A DNA stretch of 60,000 bases from Lineus longissimus. Its lineage: Eukaryota > Nemertea > Pilidiophora > Heteronemertea > Lineidae. The position numbers and the translations under genes are program-made. The notes under the pieces are model-generated. The model made no database searches. It saw nothing but the letters and a program-made list of their open reading frames with translations, and was not told the origin of the DNA. Shown in pieces: positions 22,388 to 34,900 of the stretch. The DNA is taken from NCBI RefSeq assembly GCF_910592395.1, contig NC_088323.1, positions 1,552,001-1,612,000 of the forward strand, written 5' to 3'. Each line of letters opens with the position of its first letter. The stretch's first letter is position 1.

Positions 22388-22421
22388 AATGTGTGACACT
22401 GGTTCCCCGACACGTAGAGAA
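22388..22421 (-). repeat. Inverted, diverged relative of the 61-bp repeat unit
   Basis: Read on the minus strand, this segment matches 34 bases of the 61-bp unit of the array that starts at 22968 with four transitions. The match runs from 'ttctctacgtg' through 'ccagtg' to 'cacacatt'. It carries the 'ttctc' form of the unit, the minority variant in the array. It lies about 0.55 kb from the array and in opposite orientation. Confidence 0.6.
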
Positions 22422-22726
22422 CACACTCCGGCAATAAAATTAATGCACCTGTCAACTCCCTGGTGTGAAAAGGTACATTTCGTTCCACTGCTAACAAGTA
22501 GCGAAGAAAAGAACCTGTCTCCAACAACGTTCAGCTTCATTTTTATTTGGGTAGAGCGGCATTCCCTACATTTACCTTCTGTGCAAACTGCTCGGCGGTA
22601 CCATAATGTTGATTTTTGCACCCGCTAAAAGGTTCCACATCTTGTAACATTTCTCTGGGTCCTTCTCTCGATTATCTGCTGCAAATAAAAAACGTATGTT
22701 CATGTCTGTTTTCTTTGTTTACACGT

Positions 22727-22732
22727 TTTATT
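22727..22732 (-). promoter_or_regulatory. Candidate poly(A) signal AATAAA (minus strand)
   Basis: AATAAA on the minus strand lies 65 bases beyond the stop codon of the possible terminal exon at 22797-22975, a normal spacing for a short 3'UTR. Confidence 0.35.
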
Positions 22733-22796
22733 GGCTTGTCTGAAGTATGATCAGGGAAGCCAACATGACATTAAACATCCCAACGCCATAAAAAGT

Positions 22797-22975
22797 TTAC
22801 AATATGTCCTGTAGGGCACCAGCCGATGTTGCTGTTGCCTCTAAAGATTGCCTTGTAAATGCATCAGGTACATCTTGAATGTAATGATGAATTTGAATAA
22901 GAGCTGCCACGCCACCAAAGTGTACGGTCAAGTAAAAACCGCCCACTCCTTTAATGAATATGAAACCATTGGTTC
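22797..22975 (-). CDS. Possible terminal exon of an unrecognised gene
   Basis: Fifty-eight codons and a stop read as a protein-like sequence containing GFYLTVHFGGVAALIQIHHY, followed 65 bp later by AATAAA. An acceptor-like 'ctccctag' lies exactly at the junction with the first unit of the 61-bp array. That AG exists only because this unit has 'cctagg' where all others have 'ccaagg'. If real, the array lies in the preceding intron of a minus-strand gene. No family is recognised and no upstream exon was found between 24.6 and 28 kb. The open frame itself continues some 80 bases into the array, so the acceptor is an inference. Alternatively it is a transposon fragment. Confidence 0.3.
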
Positions 22976-24615
22976 CTAGGGAGTTACATGCAAGAAATAT
23001 ATCTACGTGCCAGGGAGCCAGTGCCACACATTGGTTCCAAGGAGTTACAGGCAAGACATTTCTCTACGTGCCAGGGAGCCAGTGCCACACATTGGTTCCA
23101 AGGAGTTACAGGCAAGACATTTCTCTACGTGCCAGGGAGCCAGTGCCACACATTGGTTCCAAGGAGTTACATGCAAGAAATATATCTACGTGCCAGGGAG
23201 CCAGTGCCACACATTGGTTCCAAGGAGTTACATGCAAGAAATATATCTACGTGCCAGGGAGCCAGTGCCACACATTGGTTCCAAGGAGTTACAGGCAAGA
23301 AATATATCTACGTGCCAGGGAGCCAGTGCCACACATTGGTTCCAAGGAGTTACAGGCAAGAAATATATCTACGTGCCAGGAAGCCAGTGCCACACATTGG
23401 TTCCAAGGAGTTACATGCAAGAAATATATCTACGTGCCAGGAAGCCAGTGCCACACATTGGTTCCAAGGAGTTACAGGCAAGAAATATATCTACGTGCCA
23501 GGAAGCCAGTGCCACACATTGGTTCCAAGGAGTTACAGGCAAGAAATATATCTACGTGCCAGGAAGCCAGTGCCACACATTGGTTCCAAGGAGTTACATG
23601 CAAGAAATATATCTACGTGCCAGGGAGCCAGTGCCTCACATTGGTTCCAAGGAGTTACAGGCAAGACATTTCTCTACGTGCCAGGGAGCCAGTGCCACAC
23701 ATTGGTTCCAAGGAGTTACAGGCAAGAAATATATCTACGTGCCAGGGAGCCAGTGCCACACATTGGTTCCAAGGAGTTACATGCAAGAAATATATCTACG
23801 TGCCAGGAAGCCAGTGCCACACATTGGTTCCAAGGAGTTACAGGCAAGAAATATATCTACGTGCCAGGAAGCCAGTGCCACACATTGGTTCCAAGGAGTT
23901 ACAGGCAAGAAATATATCTACGTGCCAGGAAGCCAGTGCCACACATTGGTTCCAAGGAGTTACAGGCAAGAAATATATCTACGTGCCAGGAAGCCAGTGC
24001 CACACATTGGTTCCAAGGAGTTACAGGCAAGAAATATATCTACGTGCCAGGGAGCCAGTGCCACACATTGGTTCCAAGGAGTTACAGGCAAGAAATATAT
24101 CTACGTGCCAGGAAGCCAGTGCCACACATTGGTTCCAAGGAGTTACAGGCAAGAAATATATCTACGTGCCAGGAAGCCAGTGCCACACATTGGTTCCAAG
24201 GAGTTACAGGCAAGAAATATATCTACGTGCCAGGGAGCCAGTGCCTCACATTGGTTCCAAGGAGTTACAGGCAAGACATTTCTCTACGTGCCAGGGAGCC
24301 AGTGCCACACATTGGTTCCAAGGAGTTACAGGCAAGAAATATATCTACGTGCCAGGGAGCCAGTGCCACACATTGGTTCCAAGGAGTTACAGGCAAGACA
24401 TTTCTCTACGTGCCAGGGAGCCAGTGCCACACATTGGTTCCAAGGAGTTACAGGCAAGAAATATATCTACGTGCCAAGGAGCCAGTGCCACACATTGGTT
24501 CCAAGGAGTTACAGGCAAGACATTTCTCTACGTGCCAGGGAGCCAGAGCCACATTGGTTCCAAGGCGTTACATGCAAGAAATATATCTACGTGCCAGGGA
24601 GCCAGTGCCACACAT
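22968..24615. repeat. Minisatellite: 27 tandem copies of a 61-bp unit
   Basis: 'ggagttac' recurs every 61 bp from 22980 to 24505 without a single indel, then once more at 24564 after a 2-bp deletion, giving 27 units in about 1,648 bp. Only a few positions vary: catg/cagg, aaatatatc/acatttctc, cagggagcc/caggaagcc, and gccacac/gcctcac. The 'acatttctc' form occurs in units 2, 3, 12, 22, 24 and 26. The first unit has 'cctagg' and the last 'aaggcg', so the array edges are the most diverged. The unit has no stop codon in any forward frame and 61 is not a multiple of 3, so three overlapping frames of 582, 544 and 536 codons (22954-24702, 22988-24622, 23007-24617) are open. Each encodes the same 61-residue super-repeat. 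I regard them as by-products of the array. Confidence 0.97.
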
Positions 24616-27600
24616 AATTTAAACAGACTTTTCAAACACAATTACAGCCCACGATTTACCATGGTGGTGCTGATGGTTCCCGGCCAAGTAGACAACAGCT
24701 AGCAATGAAGTACTCTTTATTAGTATGGCAAATCAGTAGGGTGAAGCAATCGGCCATTTAAAGACATATTTGCTGGCATCCTTCTTTCCTCGATATCCCA
24801 TGGGGTGTCGGCGACCTTTCCGAGTGTTCAGGAAAGTATTGTCAGATTTCACAATCGACTGAGAAAATTATTGGAAAATATGTCTTCTTTCGTATGGCGA
24901 GATGGAGACATGGCTTACCAATGTCAATGCTTCAGACCGACTACGAAATCAGTGACATTTAGGGATAGGAATAGCACATTATATAAGACGATGGCATGTG
25001 TTGGTTTGAGACCAAGCTTCTAAAACTCATACATGTATTTGAAGAGAAGCCTAGTCAGTGAGATACGAAACACCTAACATCGTGCAGTGCCATTAAGCTG
25101 ATTATTTTGGTCAAAGATTCGAACGTAGTCAAAGCGATCATTGCCAAGATCGTAGTCTTTGGTCAGTAAATATAGCCATCCGAGCGAAGATTATCTTGAG
25201 TGATTTTACGTGTCTCGTTCTCTGAAAGGTCAATGACCCTAAGGTCGTTATGGTCCATCCATACCTCCGGCTGTTCGGGGTCATCCACTCGTCATTTGGA
25301 CAAAGGATTCCTATAACATCCCTTTGATTATGAGCTCTAGTACCGAAGAATATTCCTCTGACAAGACCGAGGTAAGGATATGAAAAGATTGGCACTTTCC
25401 CGTTGACTATACCAAAGTCTTTGGTCATAGTGACCAGGAGAAGCCAACGAATGGCCGTACATTAGGCGATCAAAGCGATCCACAGTAGAATCAGCCGACT
25501 AACCCATCCACTCCGCAAAATGGCAAATGTCGACTCTCAGCTGAAGTGAAGTAGCAAGAGAGCACAGCACAGCGGCTGACATTTACCCTCGACTATAACT
25601 TTACGTGCTGCACCGTCACAAGAGCTTACATTAACATTCCCCACACGTTCAGCCTCCCTTTAACTCACCAACCTAATAATCCCATGATACACTCGCTTTA
25701 TTAATTATTTAGCCTTGCATATTCAAACTAATTCATACGGAATGGGGGAATTGGAATTCGACAGCGTACGATAGTTGCATTATTTTATGTAGGCAGTAAG
25801 TTGCCGTTTCCGTATGTGCTCGCGGTGCAGTTGAGGCATGAGGAAAACCGCCACTGTTCATCTTCAGACCAAGTCCTAGTCATCATACCTGCAGTCGAGG
25901 TGTTTTAGATGGGAGTTTTCTCAGAGCAAACCAAACAAACAGCCAACAGCTGAGTCTTAAAAAGAAGGGGATATACCTGTTAACTTGTCGTGGCGAAATA
26001 TAGCAGCATTTCGCAAGTTTTCTTGCTTGTTGGCCAAATGTCGCTAGGTGACTTGCTCACAGTTGTTCTTGAAAGGTGTGGCAGATTAATTACCACCCAC
26101 GGCAAAAATAAATTGTACATTCCACGTACGGCCTGAGGTTTTTCAAGGTGTTTAAATGTCTGTCAAATGAAGTGCTTAACGTGGTTTCAACGCCATTGGT
26201 CTATAACTTCTTTCACTGTACGTAGCACTAAACCACAAAATTCCCCTCCACCAATTAGAAGCAATGAATGCTTCTGCAATGCTTCTGCAATCGTCCTCGA
26301 ACAACCTTGAATTCGATTTCATCGAAATTGCTTTCTCTAATTTCTCGAAGCGATTTGCACGGTTGCTCCCGACAACAAACACACACTTGACACCAGTGTC
26401 AGTACTGTCGCAGACGTCTTTGCCAATCTTTGCAATTTGAAGCAAACATTGTAAAGAGTTCTGCCAATATTATCATGTTTGTTCATGGTAACCGAGAATA
26501 AACGTCACATATTACACTGCTTGTCAACAGTGGAAGGATAGGGTATGCGATGATAAGCTGGAGTGAGGTGCCACATTGAAGAACATGTATATGGTGCACA
26601 TCAAGTGTTCTACTGTGGGGGAGATTGCCCCATATTCTAGTCTAGTTTTCTACTTCTTTAAGTTGTCAATGTTTTAGTTGTCCTTGTTTAAGTACAAGTT
26701 TGGTTTCATTCAACCAAGTCTGAGGGAAACCATAATCATGATGCAGAGGCAAACAATGTGACCTCGACGTTCCAGTGACATTTCTTTCTAGCCAAGCAAA
26801 GTTTCGGCACGCTACCTTGTAATTAGTTTAGAGACGTCCGGGTAGTTTTTTGGTTAATTCGCAATATGAGGAATGGTTCAGATGAGAGACAGAGTCATAT
26901 TAATGTCCGATAGACCTAAAAAGCTATATACTCTATACTAATTTCCTGTCACGATGACTTATAGGGTATCGCTTACCATTAATTATTTAAAAGAAAGAGA
27001 CTTTTGCAACAGGAATGACGAAAGACGCATCCTCTTCACTGTCACTGTTGTCGCGGTAAATATAGTTAGTCCAACATCACCGCAGATCCAGCCATCTTCC
27101 CGAATCTGTAAAATCACCACGTATCCGAACAAACTAAGTGACACCCCATTCGTCAACATATCGATTCTGGTTAGTCTGTTAATGTAATTACTCGCCCAAA
27201 TTGACAAATTATCAGCTATAATCGACGGAGGGTTCCTTGGATGGTTAGAGATGCTCACATTCTGTCACTATTGCCAACCGGGTCGGAAATGATGCCAGGA
27301 TTATGGCGCTTTTTCCACAATTTGATGTGTTCTGTCACTGAGAAAGTCTTGCTGTGATGGGCAATTGGAAGAGGTATGAAATCCGCTTCAATGCCACTGA
27401 CAGACATAATGACGGTTGCAATATTCGCGCTCATAAATCTTGGGTGGGGGTGGGTTCTACAAAGCGCACACTGTTATGTATACGAGTAAACAAAGTGAAT
27501 TTTTGTGCATGATCATAGGAAAGGAGCAACTTTTCTAATGATTTGCTCCATCCATTTTCATGGATTATTCTTTCATACTCGGCCGTGGTTTGTTTGTTTG

Positions 27601-27766
27601 TCCTTTGAGTTACCCTAGGGGTTTCTCAAGGACAGCCAATAGTATTGCCTCACCTTGGCCAGTATCTTTTGTTGGCAATGTCGTATTTACACCTTACCTG
27701 GAGAAGACGACATGGCCTTGTGGTATCGCAGCAAGTGTAGGATAAAAAATTCAAAAATCGAATGTA
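24616..27766. other. Gene-free stretch with a possible LRR fragment
   Basis: Short frames only. On the minus strand around 25170-25290, in a frame broken by a stop just upstream, the reading DLRVIDLSENETRKI fits a leucine-rich-repeat consensus (LxxLxLxxNxxxxI). It could be a decayed LRR exon or chance. The 89-codon minus frame at 26176-26445 looks moderately protein-like but is not recognised. No RNA gene is seen. Confidence 0.35.
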
Positions 27767-28093
27767 GGTAAAAATCCAAACGGGAAACCAAAAAAATTTT
27801 AGGCAGACGAAATCCGGAAAAAAAAATTTTCAGAACCTTTCAGAATTCTTTTCAAATATTCTGAGATATTTGGAATATTTTGATATTTTTGGAAATTTTC
27901 TTCGATAAAAATATCCTGAATAAATCATTCAGGATTTATTTTATAGAAAATTTCAGAAAAAATAAGTTGAACAAACACATTCCAAAATGGATAAAAAATA
28001 GCAAAAATATTTCCAAAAATCTCAAATCTCAAAAAATAGAGTTTTTTCAAATTGGTAAAAAATGCTTGGATTTTTTCTGTTGGGATTTTTACC
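27767..28093. mobile_element. A/T-rich foldback (MITE-like) element
   Basis: The left end 'ggtaaaaatcc' is matched by its complement 'gggatttttacc' at the right end. Both arms continue with similar A-rich and 'tttttggaaat' blocks. Near the centre, at 27915-27933, is an almost perfect palindrome, cctgaat-aaatc-attcagg. The whole 327 bp can therefore form a long imperfect hairpin centred near 27924-27930. It is clearly richer in A/T than its surroundings. The open frame 27880-28209 is a by-product. No target duplication was identified. Confidence 0.5.
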
Positions 28094-28890
28094 GTTTACC
28101 TTTGATTACTTATTTCTACGACTACCCTGATTTGTTTCTGCATCGACTACTTCAAACAAACCATCGCGGCCTTCCCGAGGCGGATAAGAAGACTTCGATC
28201 TCCTTCTGAAACAAAGCAATCATTAGAATAACCATGGCAACGGGGTATTAAACACTTGCAAGATGTCAACCACATTCAAAGACAAGCCACCTATTTCCTA
28301 TGACCGTTTGACAAGATGTAATTACCCCTCATCAAAGAACCTTGAGTTCCGTTTAGGCCATGTCAGATGATTTTCCAGTTTCTTATCAGAACTGTTTGAA
28401 ATAGGCAACTGGCAAGCACACTTCCCTACAACTACATGGAGAAATAAATTATTTGTCAAAGTATAGTGATTATGATATCGCAAAGACAATCTGATCTGAG
28501 ATTTCAATCTTGGACTGCTATGTTTACTGAAGATACGCCTATTACGTCCTTAAACAAATGATATTCTTCCTCAGAGAAGAACATACCTACATGTTCCACT
28601 GCCATCGGCATTACAGGGGAAAAACAGTGCTATTTCGAAGTGAATTGCGATGGCGAGACATCTTAGTTCATGGTTTTTATGGCAGGTAATTGGTGGAACA
28701 GAGTCATTTGGAAAATAGCTTCCTTTCTGATATATATGCGATAGATTCAGGCAATATTTTTATAGCGCTCAGTGCTGTCTCTATTTGCGATCACAAAGAA
28801 GTAGAATAGAAGTAAGTACACAAACGAATACAAGTATCCTACTGTGAAGAACATCTTCTATCCTTTGAATGAGACATTAATGCAAAGGCT
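28094..28890. other. Gene-free stretch
   Basis: Only short overlapping open frames. No repeat or motif of note until the G-rich tract at 28891. Confidence 0.4.
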
Positions 28891-28910
28891 GGGGGAGGGG
28901 GTGGTGGGGG
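28891..28910 (+). other. G-rich tract, possible G-quadruplex
   Basis: GGGGGAGGGGGTGGTGGGGG contains three runs of five G and one GG, compatible with a quadruplex on the plus strand. No gene is nearby. Confidence 0.6.
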
Positions 28911-31900
28911 TCGTCCGTAGAACGCCTTCCAGATTATAGAAAATAGAACTTAGGCCCAATGTTAAGTATACCCTCGTCGTTTTTTCTGGCGTGGGCTTTT
29001 ATGATTTCAATCCGCTTTGGTTGAGCTTGCTTGACATAAGAGATGGCGAGATTTGCCTCAAATAGCAACTTTTCAATCCTATACATACATACTTGACATA
29101 AAAACGCAAAATAGCCAAAGCACTCAGAGGTATTGAGCAAACCCACATGAAACTAGCAAGGAAATCGAGGGCTTTCATGAAATGACACCATTATAGTTAC
29201 ACAATGATCGCCTCAGCCGTATCAGGCAATAGCAGAATTGACCATTCAGTGATGAATATTGCGGACTTTTTTGGAATAGAATGGTTGGGTTTCATCCGCT
29301 ATGGGGTGCAACTCGTTGGGGATGTAGAATGAATAGGTATCCACTTTAGCCTACTCAATGGGGTATAGAAGCAGTTATATCATTGAATTGGCTATCTCGA
29401 TGTTAGACTCGTCAAACTGAAGCTGGACTGTTTGGTTAAAAACGAGGTCAATCGAAGAGGAAGAAGTGTCTGCTTGAAATAGTCAGAAAGTTTATCATGA
29501 AAAAAACTTCCAGCAGTTTACATGTAAATCCCATTACTTTTTTTCAAATATTCAACTAAACCTTTTAACTGTAAAGGTATTTGATTTGTTTGAAAGTGTT
29601 CGTTATTTTCTTTTAAGTCGATGAAGTCCCAGGGTGATTCCTATACATCATCGTAATTCAGCCCCAAAGTGATATATATCGAGGGTGGTGTAAGGTGCGG
29701 GTGCGTGTGCGTAGGCTTACGAAAACAACCTTATTGTCACACCGAAACCTTGCCCTTGACGACAAAGACTTCAGGACATGTTTATGAAAAAAATACTGCC
29801 AGTGAATTATCTCGTTGGTTTAAAGTAACGGTTTTAAGTATCATTCGATTTGATTGTTATCCTGCCTATCCCCACTGTTACCATGACAACGTGAAATTGT
29901 CAAAACCAGATACATATTTCCGACCTAAGCTAATCCTGTTAACGACCAGACTCTACATGATGTAACCTACTGGAGGCAAATCGTAAATCTCAAAAAAGCA
30001 ACTGGAATATTACTCCTTCACGGTACGTTTTACAATTCCTATCCAATCGTAACTTTTCAAAAAGACTGACACAGAACAATGAGCAATGGTGAATTATGCA
30101 AATAAAATTGCTACTTTAGGACAATTTACATTCCCCAGCGTCTGTTGAAATTTAGTATCGCGAAATATGCGACTCAGTAAGTGCTGTTTTCAACACGAAA
30201 CACAATCAAATAAACTAGGGTACAACAACATTAATTCTATTTTACCCTACTGATCCTCTGATAAAAACTCGATAAATTACTCTTTCATATAACTAATTGT
30301 GTCTGGCCATGCCCTACCTACATCCAACACTATTCTACAATGGAATGTGATGGTAATGAAATCCCAAGCAACATTGCTAAGTGCTGTCTTTATCTTCGAT
30401 TACAAAGAAGAAGGCAAAGAAGAAAGCGAATAAGAAAGAGGATAAGCGAATAGATATATCGTACTCAAAGAATAACTTCCTTCCTATGAATGTTCATAGC
30501 CTACCAATGCCGCAATGTGGCGGCCATACCATTTCTCTATCAAGTATTCTTAGCTATTTCATGATATTTATAGCGATGAAGCCAATTGACCATTGCCAAC
30601 TATTTGCCATTGAAATGATCTCGCAAAAGAGAAGATAAAAAACATAGACGAACATAAATATCGTACGAATATGAGTCAAATTCTTTTTGAACTCCAGAAA
30701 CCCCCATGGTGGTCACATGCTGACTGTACAGATGCTAACTAGCGGCTCATTCACTGTATCATTGAATTATCTCACGACAAAGAATAAGAAGACGCAACCT
30801 GTAAAACCACAGATGACGCTGACGCCCGATTTACCCACCACAATGTACTATCGCACGCACCGTTCACTGCATCTGTCGTCGGACCAAATCAATGCAAATG
30901 ATTGATCTCGCTATTTCTCGCGTGAATAGGTGCTTCATTAGGATCTGATAAAAACCGATAATTACTCTCGCCATCTTCTTCTGATAAAGACTTATTGATG
31001 CCGACTACAGACGCGTCTGCGGACGTTACATTCACGGGTGAATACGTTCGATATGACGCCATTAATACCCATGGAGATAACAGTTAGGGCGAACCTCCGA
31101 TCGAACAAGGTCGGTGTCATCGCAAGCCACGATTTTCATCGACATGGTAAAGAAAGACGTCTGTGACGTGCCAAAACTACATAATAGCTAAAACGTCGGT
31201 TCTGGCAGTTGACAAAGTAACCTTTGGTGGGGTTTCGAAAACTTCGGTGTTTTCTTGTTTCAAAACCTTTGGTCTAGTTGCTAAACCCTCGTCGTGCGTT
31301 GGTTTGATTTATTCCCACCTGAGAATGACAAGGCCTCTAATAAGTTCATTTCACCAGTGAGCCCGGGTCTATTGTTCAGGACAAGTTAGCCAGTATATAA
31401 CGTGATGAATTTGCTTTGCTTAGTTGAATCTAACTGGAAGTCTATTGGAGTTTACTGCAACTATGAAGCTAAGTTAACGTCAGGTTGGTGGCAAAGCATC
31501 GTTTTGAACAACCGGGCCCTGGCTACTTCTTAAATCAATGTCGTCGTAGCAATAGTGTGACGAAGTGAGATTTGGGGTTACACGACACAAAAAATGACAA
31601 CGCTTAAAATGGAATTAAAGATAATTTACTTTATAACAAACAAATAATACAATACAAAACAATACATACGAAATTAATAACAGTTCAAATCGATCAGTTC
31701 CGACCTGCACACAAAAGGACCCGTTGGCAGCAAGGCCAAGAAAGACCAGCACGCAGCTAGTCCCAAAGGCCCCAGCACACAACAGGATCCAGTTGCAGCG
31801 CAGAACTGGTTCCAAGCGTCCCTACACACAGTGTCAGGAGCTAACTTGTGGCAACAACAAAGGCCTCACACTGTCACAGCGTCCCAGTCCAAGCTTCCTT

Positions 31901-34900
31901 GGTAGGCCTTGTCGTTGCACACACAGCACCATGCACCACACACTGCTGCAAGCCAAAGCAGCTACAGGCAGTACACGCCAACACCAAAAGTCCCAAGTCA
32001 TTTACATAAGTCGTATTAATCGTTTATAATGTCACATTCAATTCGCGGTGGCCTTTATAATGCTCAATAAAACTCGGTGAACAATGTCAGTTACGTCACA
32101 ATACATCATTCCAAATAAAAGCAGACACTGTGTTCAATCACCGTACATTATACATTGTGATTGCGCAGTGTAATCGGACTGAAAATGGTAACGGCCACAG
32201 ATTCGTACTTTGGGGATATGGCGTTCAAAATAAAACTGTTTCAACTAAAATGTATTAATATGTGACGAGAGGGCCAAAAGGCTTAACATTTTGAAATGGC
32301 CTATTCGAGCCCTTTCGGAGGCAATGGCGGCCAGTTCGAGCAGGGACGGAACGACGTCATTAATAAACGAGGTCATGCGCAAGGAGGATGCCTTGTCGCA
32401 ATTAGTGCGCATAATTTTGCAAAGATATATTTTTTTATCTTCTTTTATCAATCGTCTCAGAATGGCTTATTAAACAGAAATGCTAATCTTGACTGAAACG
32501 GGCTATAGAGTGGAAATACGGCATGTAATGCCGCGATCAGTGTCACAACATCAGAGAGAAGATGAAGATGGATGGCCCAGCCTAACATGGATGGCCTAGG
32601 CGAAGTCATTCTCACAAGATTAATCCTCAATTCACCGTGTTGTGTAATTAACTCTCATAATTTGATAATGGCTGGATGTCAGACTCACACAGAAAAATGA
32701 TAGAGTAGAGGAAGACCGATGGGTTTTTAAGATGGAACTTTGCGTCGTGAATTATGGCTAGTCGTCTTTTTCGGATTCAAGGGGATTTTAGCCTGCGCCG
32801 GCGTAACGTTTTTGAGCGTTTACGTGTGAGTGTCTCCCCTATTGAGGGAACGCTTAGAGACCGTTTGACACATTTTTCTATGTTTACCCCCATGAAAAAG
32901 TTATGGCCTCTCGAGCTATCATTAGTCAACTCTCACTCCCACAGGACTCAAACACCCAGTCTGGTCACGACGAATTACGCTTGAAGCCATTTTTGTACAA
33001 AATGTTGCCAGAACTATCTACCGCAATTACCAATAGCAGGCGACACAATCAGTAATCGGCTTGATATCGCCTCTGGACCGGCATATTATCTTAATGATCA
33101 TCTCCACCTAACATACTTTAATCTGCTTTTTACAGCCAGACCCTTCGCCTGTAGCTCATTCTACGCTTTCAAAGCAATTTGCGCAATTTCGCTGTCATTT
33201 TTGGCACGATAAGTGAATTGTGGTTGGCTTTTTGGCTGTCAGAATCAGGTGTTCCCAAAGGTGCATCTGCCACCTCGAATGAGTGGCCGAGTTTTCACGA
33301 AGTTGCCCGAAGCAAACAAACTGGTAGTCAGCCATGACCATGAGGTGATGAGAAAAAGGGAACTTGCTGACCAACGAAAGCTATTGTCACATAAAAGCGG
33401 TCCGATGGTGGAGTCCACAAACTGATAGAGCTTGCCACAAATGTTCAGTATTTTATCATCGGTCCGTTATTTGAGTTAATGCCGACAAATAATGCTGATA
33501 CATGCAACTCATATTGATTATGATCTGGTATCTTGTCAATAAAATTGACAGTTGCAGCAAGCATACAATTGATTATCAACGAGACTTACAGATCGATTGT
33601 CAATAAGGTAATGATTGTTTTTGTTCGCTATCAGTGTTTCATGTGACTTCCTAAAGTTACTGCCTTGAATTGCCCAAATATAACGACAACCATTAATGGC
33701 CAATAACAACTCGACCGACACACTGAGTGTAAAAATTCGATAGTTTGATAATTTCATTTACGTTTTATTTCACTAACGAAGTCAAACATAGTACTGGACA
33801 CATTTAAATCAATTGGTACATTGTATTTTGTTTTTATAATTTCATTCGGAGAGCTTTGCTTGACCTCCAGCATTTTATCTTTGATCAATGCTGCCGTTTC
33901 AATTGCATTCTCGTCACTGACACAGCCGACGAAGGCGGCCAATGATCAGCCATTTACAGTCAATTACGACTCTGAATTGACGGAATGTCAATGATGGCTG
34001 CTTGATTCGGTCTGAATGGGAGAAAAGCGTGATTAGCATACGGAAGAAGTCCCCGCCAGTGACTGCGGAAGATAACACTCCAGTTGTCAATAATTCAGAC
34101 TATGTCGAGTAGAGTAACGTTTAATGGCAACTAAACGTTGTGTCTCCGTAGAATATTAAGTGACCAAGGTATTGAGGCTTCATTTAGTGGCTTCAATCAT
34201 GTGAGTGATAATATTAGAGGAGCAGCAGATGACCTATTAGTGCAGTGGAAACGTTCAACTTGTACGGATACGCAGCATTGATCCGTTCAATCATTTGGTA
34301 TATTTTGAAGTGTCTATCGTCATGAATCTAATCCGTCCCTTCTTAACTTTGCACGGAACCAGAACAGTGTGTTCTGATTTCTGGGGCTGCCAATGAAAAT
34401 AAAAGATCCAATGGAAAGTTTAATAAATTGTAAGATGTTACGCTGCATCGAAATCGCGTTATTTGAAAGTTTTACTCATCACTCCGTATCTGTACATCGC
34501 CATCTGCCGTGACGCGAAGCTGATTGATGTTAAACACTTCAACCTCACTCGGCGTTCACAACACGTACATCGCAATCAATTTTACATTAGCTTCAAGGCA
34601 AGCTTAAATCTCTGGGAAGCAGGTCCGGCATTTCCGTACAAATTGGTTTCCGCTGAGCAATAATCACGTGACCCACGAGTCTAACTCTCTAAACCGTGAA
34701 GATACGGAGGTAATCCAGCGTGAAATAATCTGCTATTGAGTTTCAAATTCATGTCATGGGTAATTGGCGGCTAAATGTACAAAATCGATCGTCGAAGCAT
34801 CAGGCGAGGTGATGGAGACTCAGCCAGTGATAGCTTCTCGAAGACCATGTTTTTGCTCCATGATCTTAGAGTGACCAGCCTTGTTACCCCCGAGGACGGA

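Noticed and set aside
22954-24702. Three long plus-strand ORFs (582, 544 and 536 codons) as genes
   Set aside because: They are the same 61-bp unit read in three frames. There is no start context, signal peptide or domain, and the openness follows from a single stop-free unit.
31690-32010. GC/CA-rich block with opposing ORFs as a coding exon
   Set aside because: Codon content is repetitive, both strands are open, and no protein family is recognised. A mobile-element fragment is more likely.
33754-33942. 62-codon protein-like minus frame with AATAAA at its end
   Set aside because: The AATAAA overlaps the stop region, which is unusual, and there is no upstream exon or known domain.
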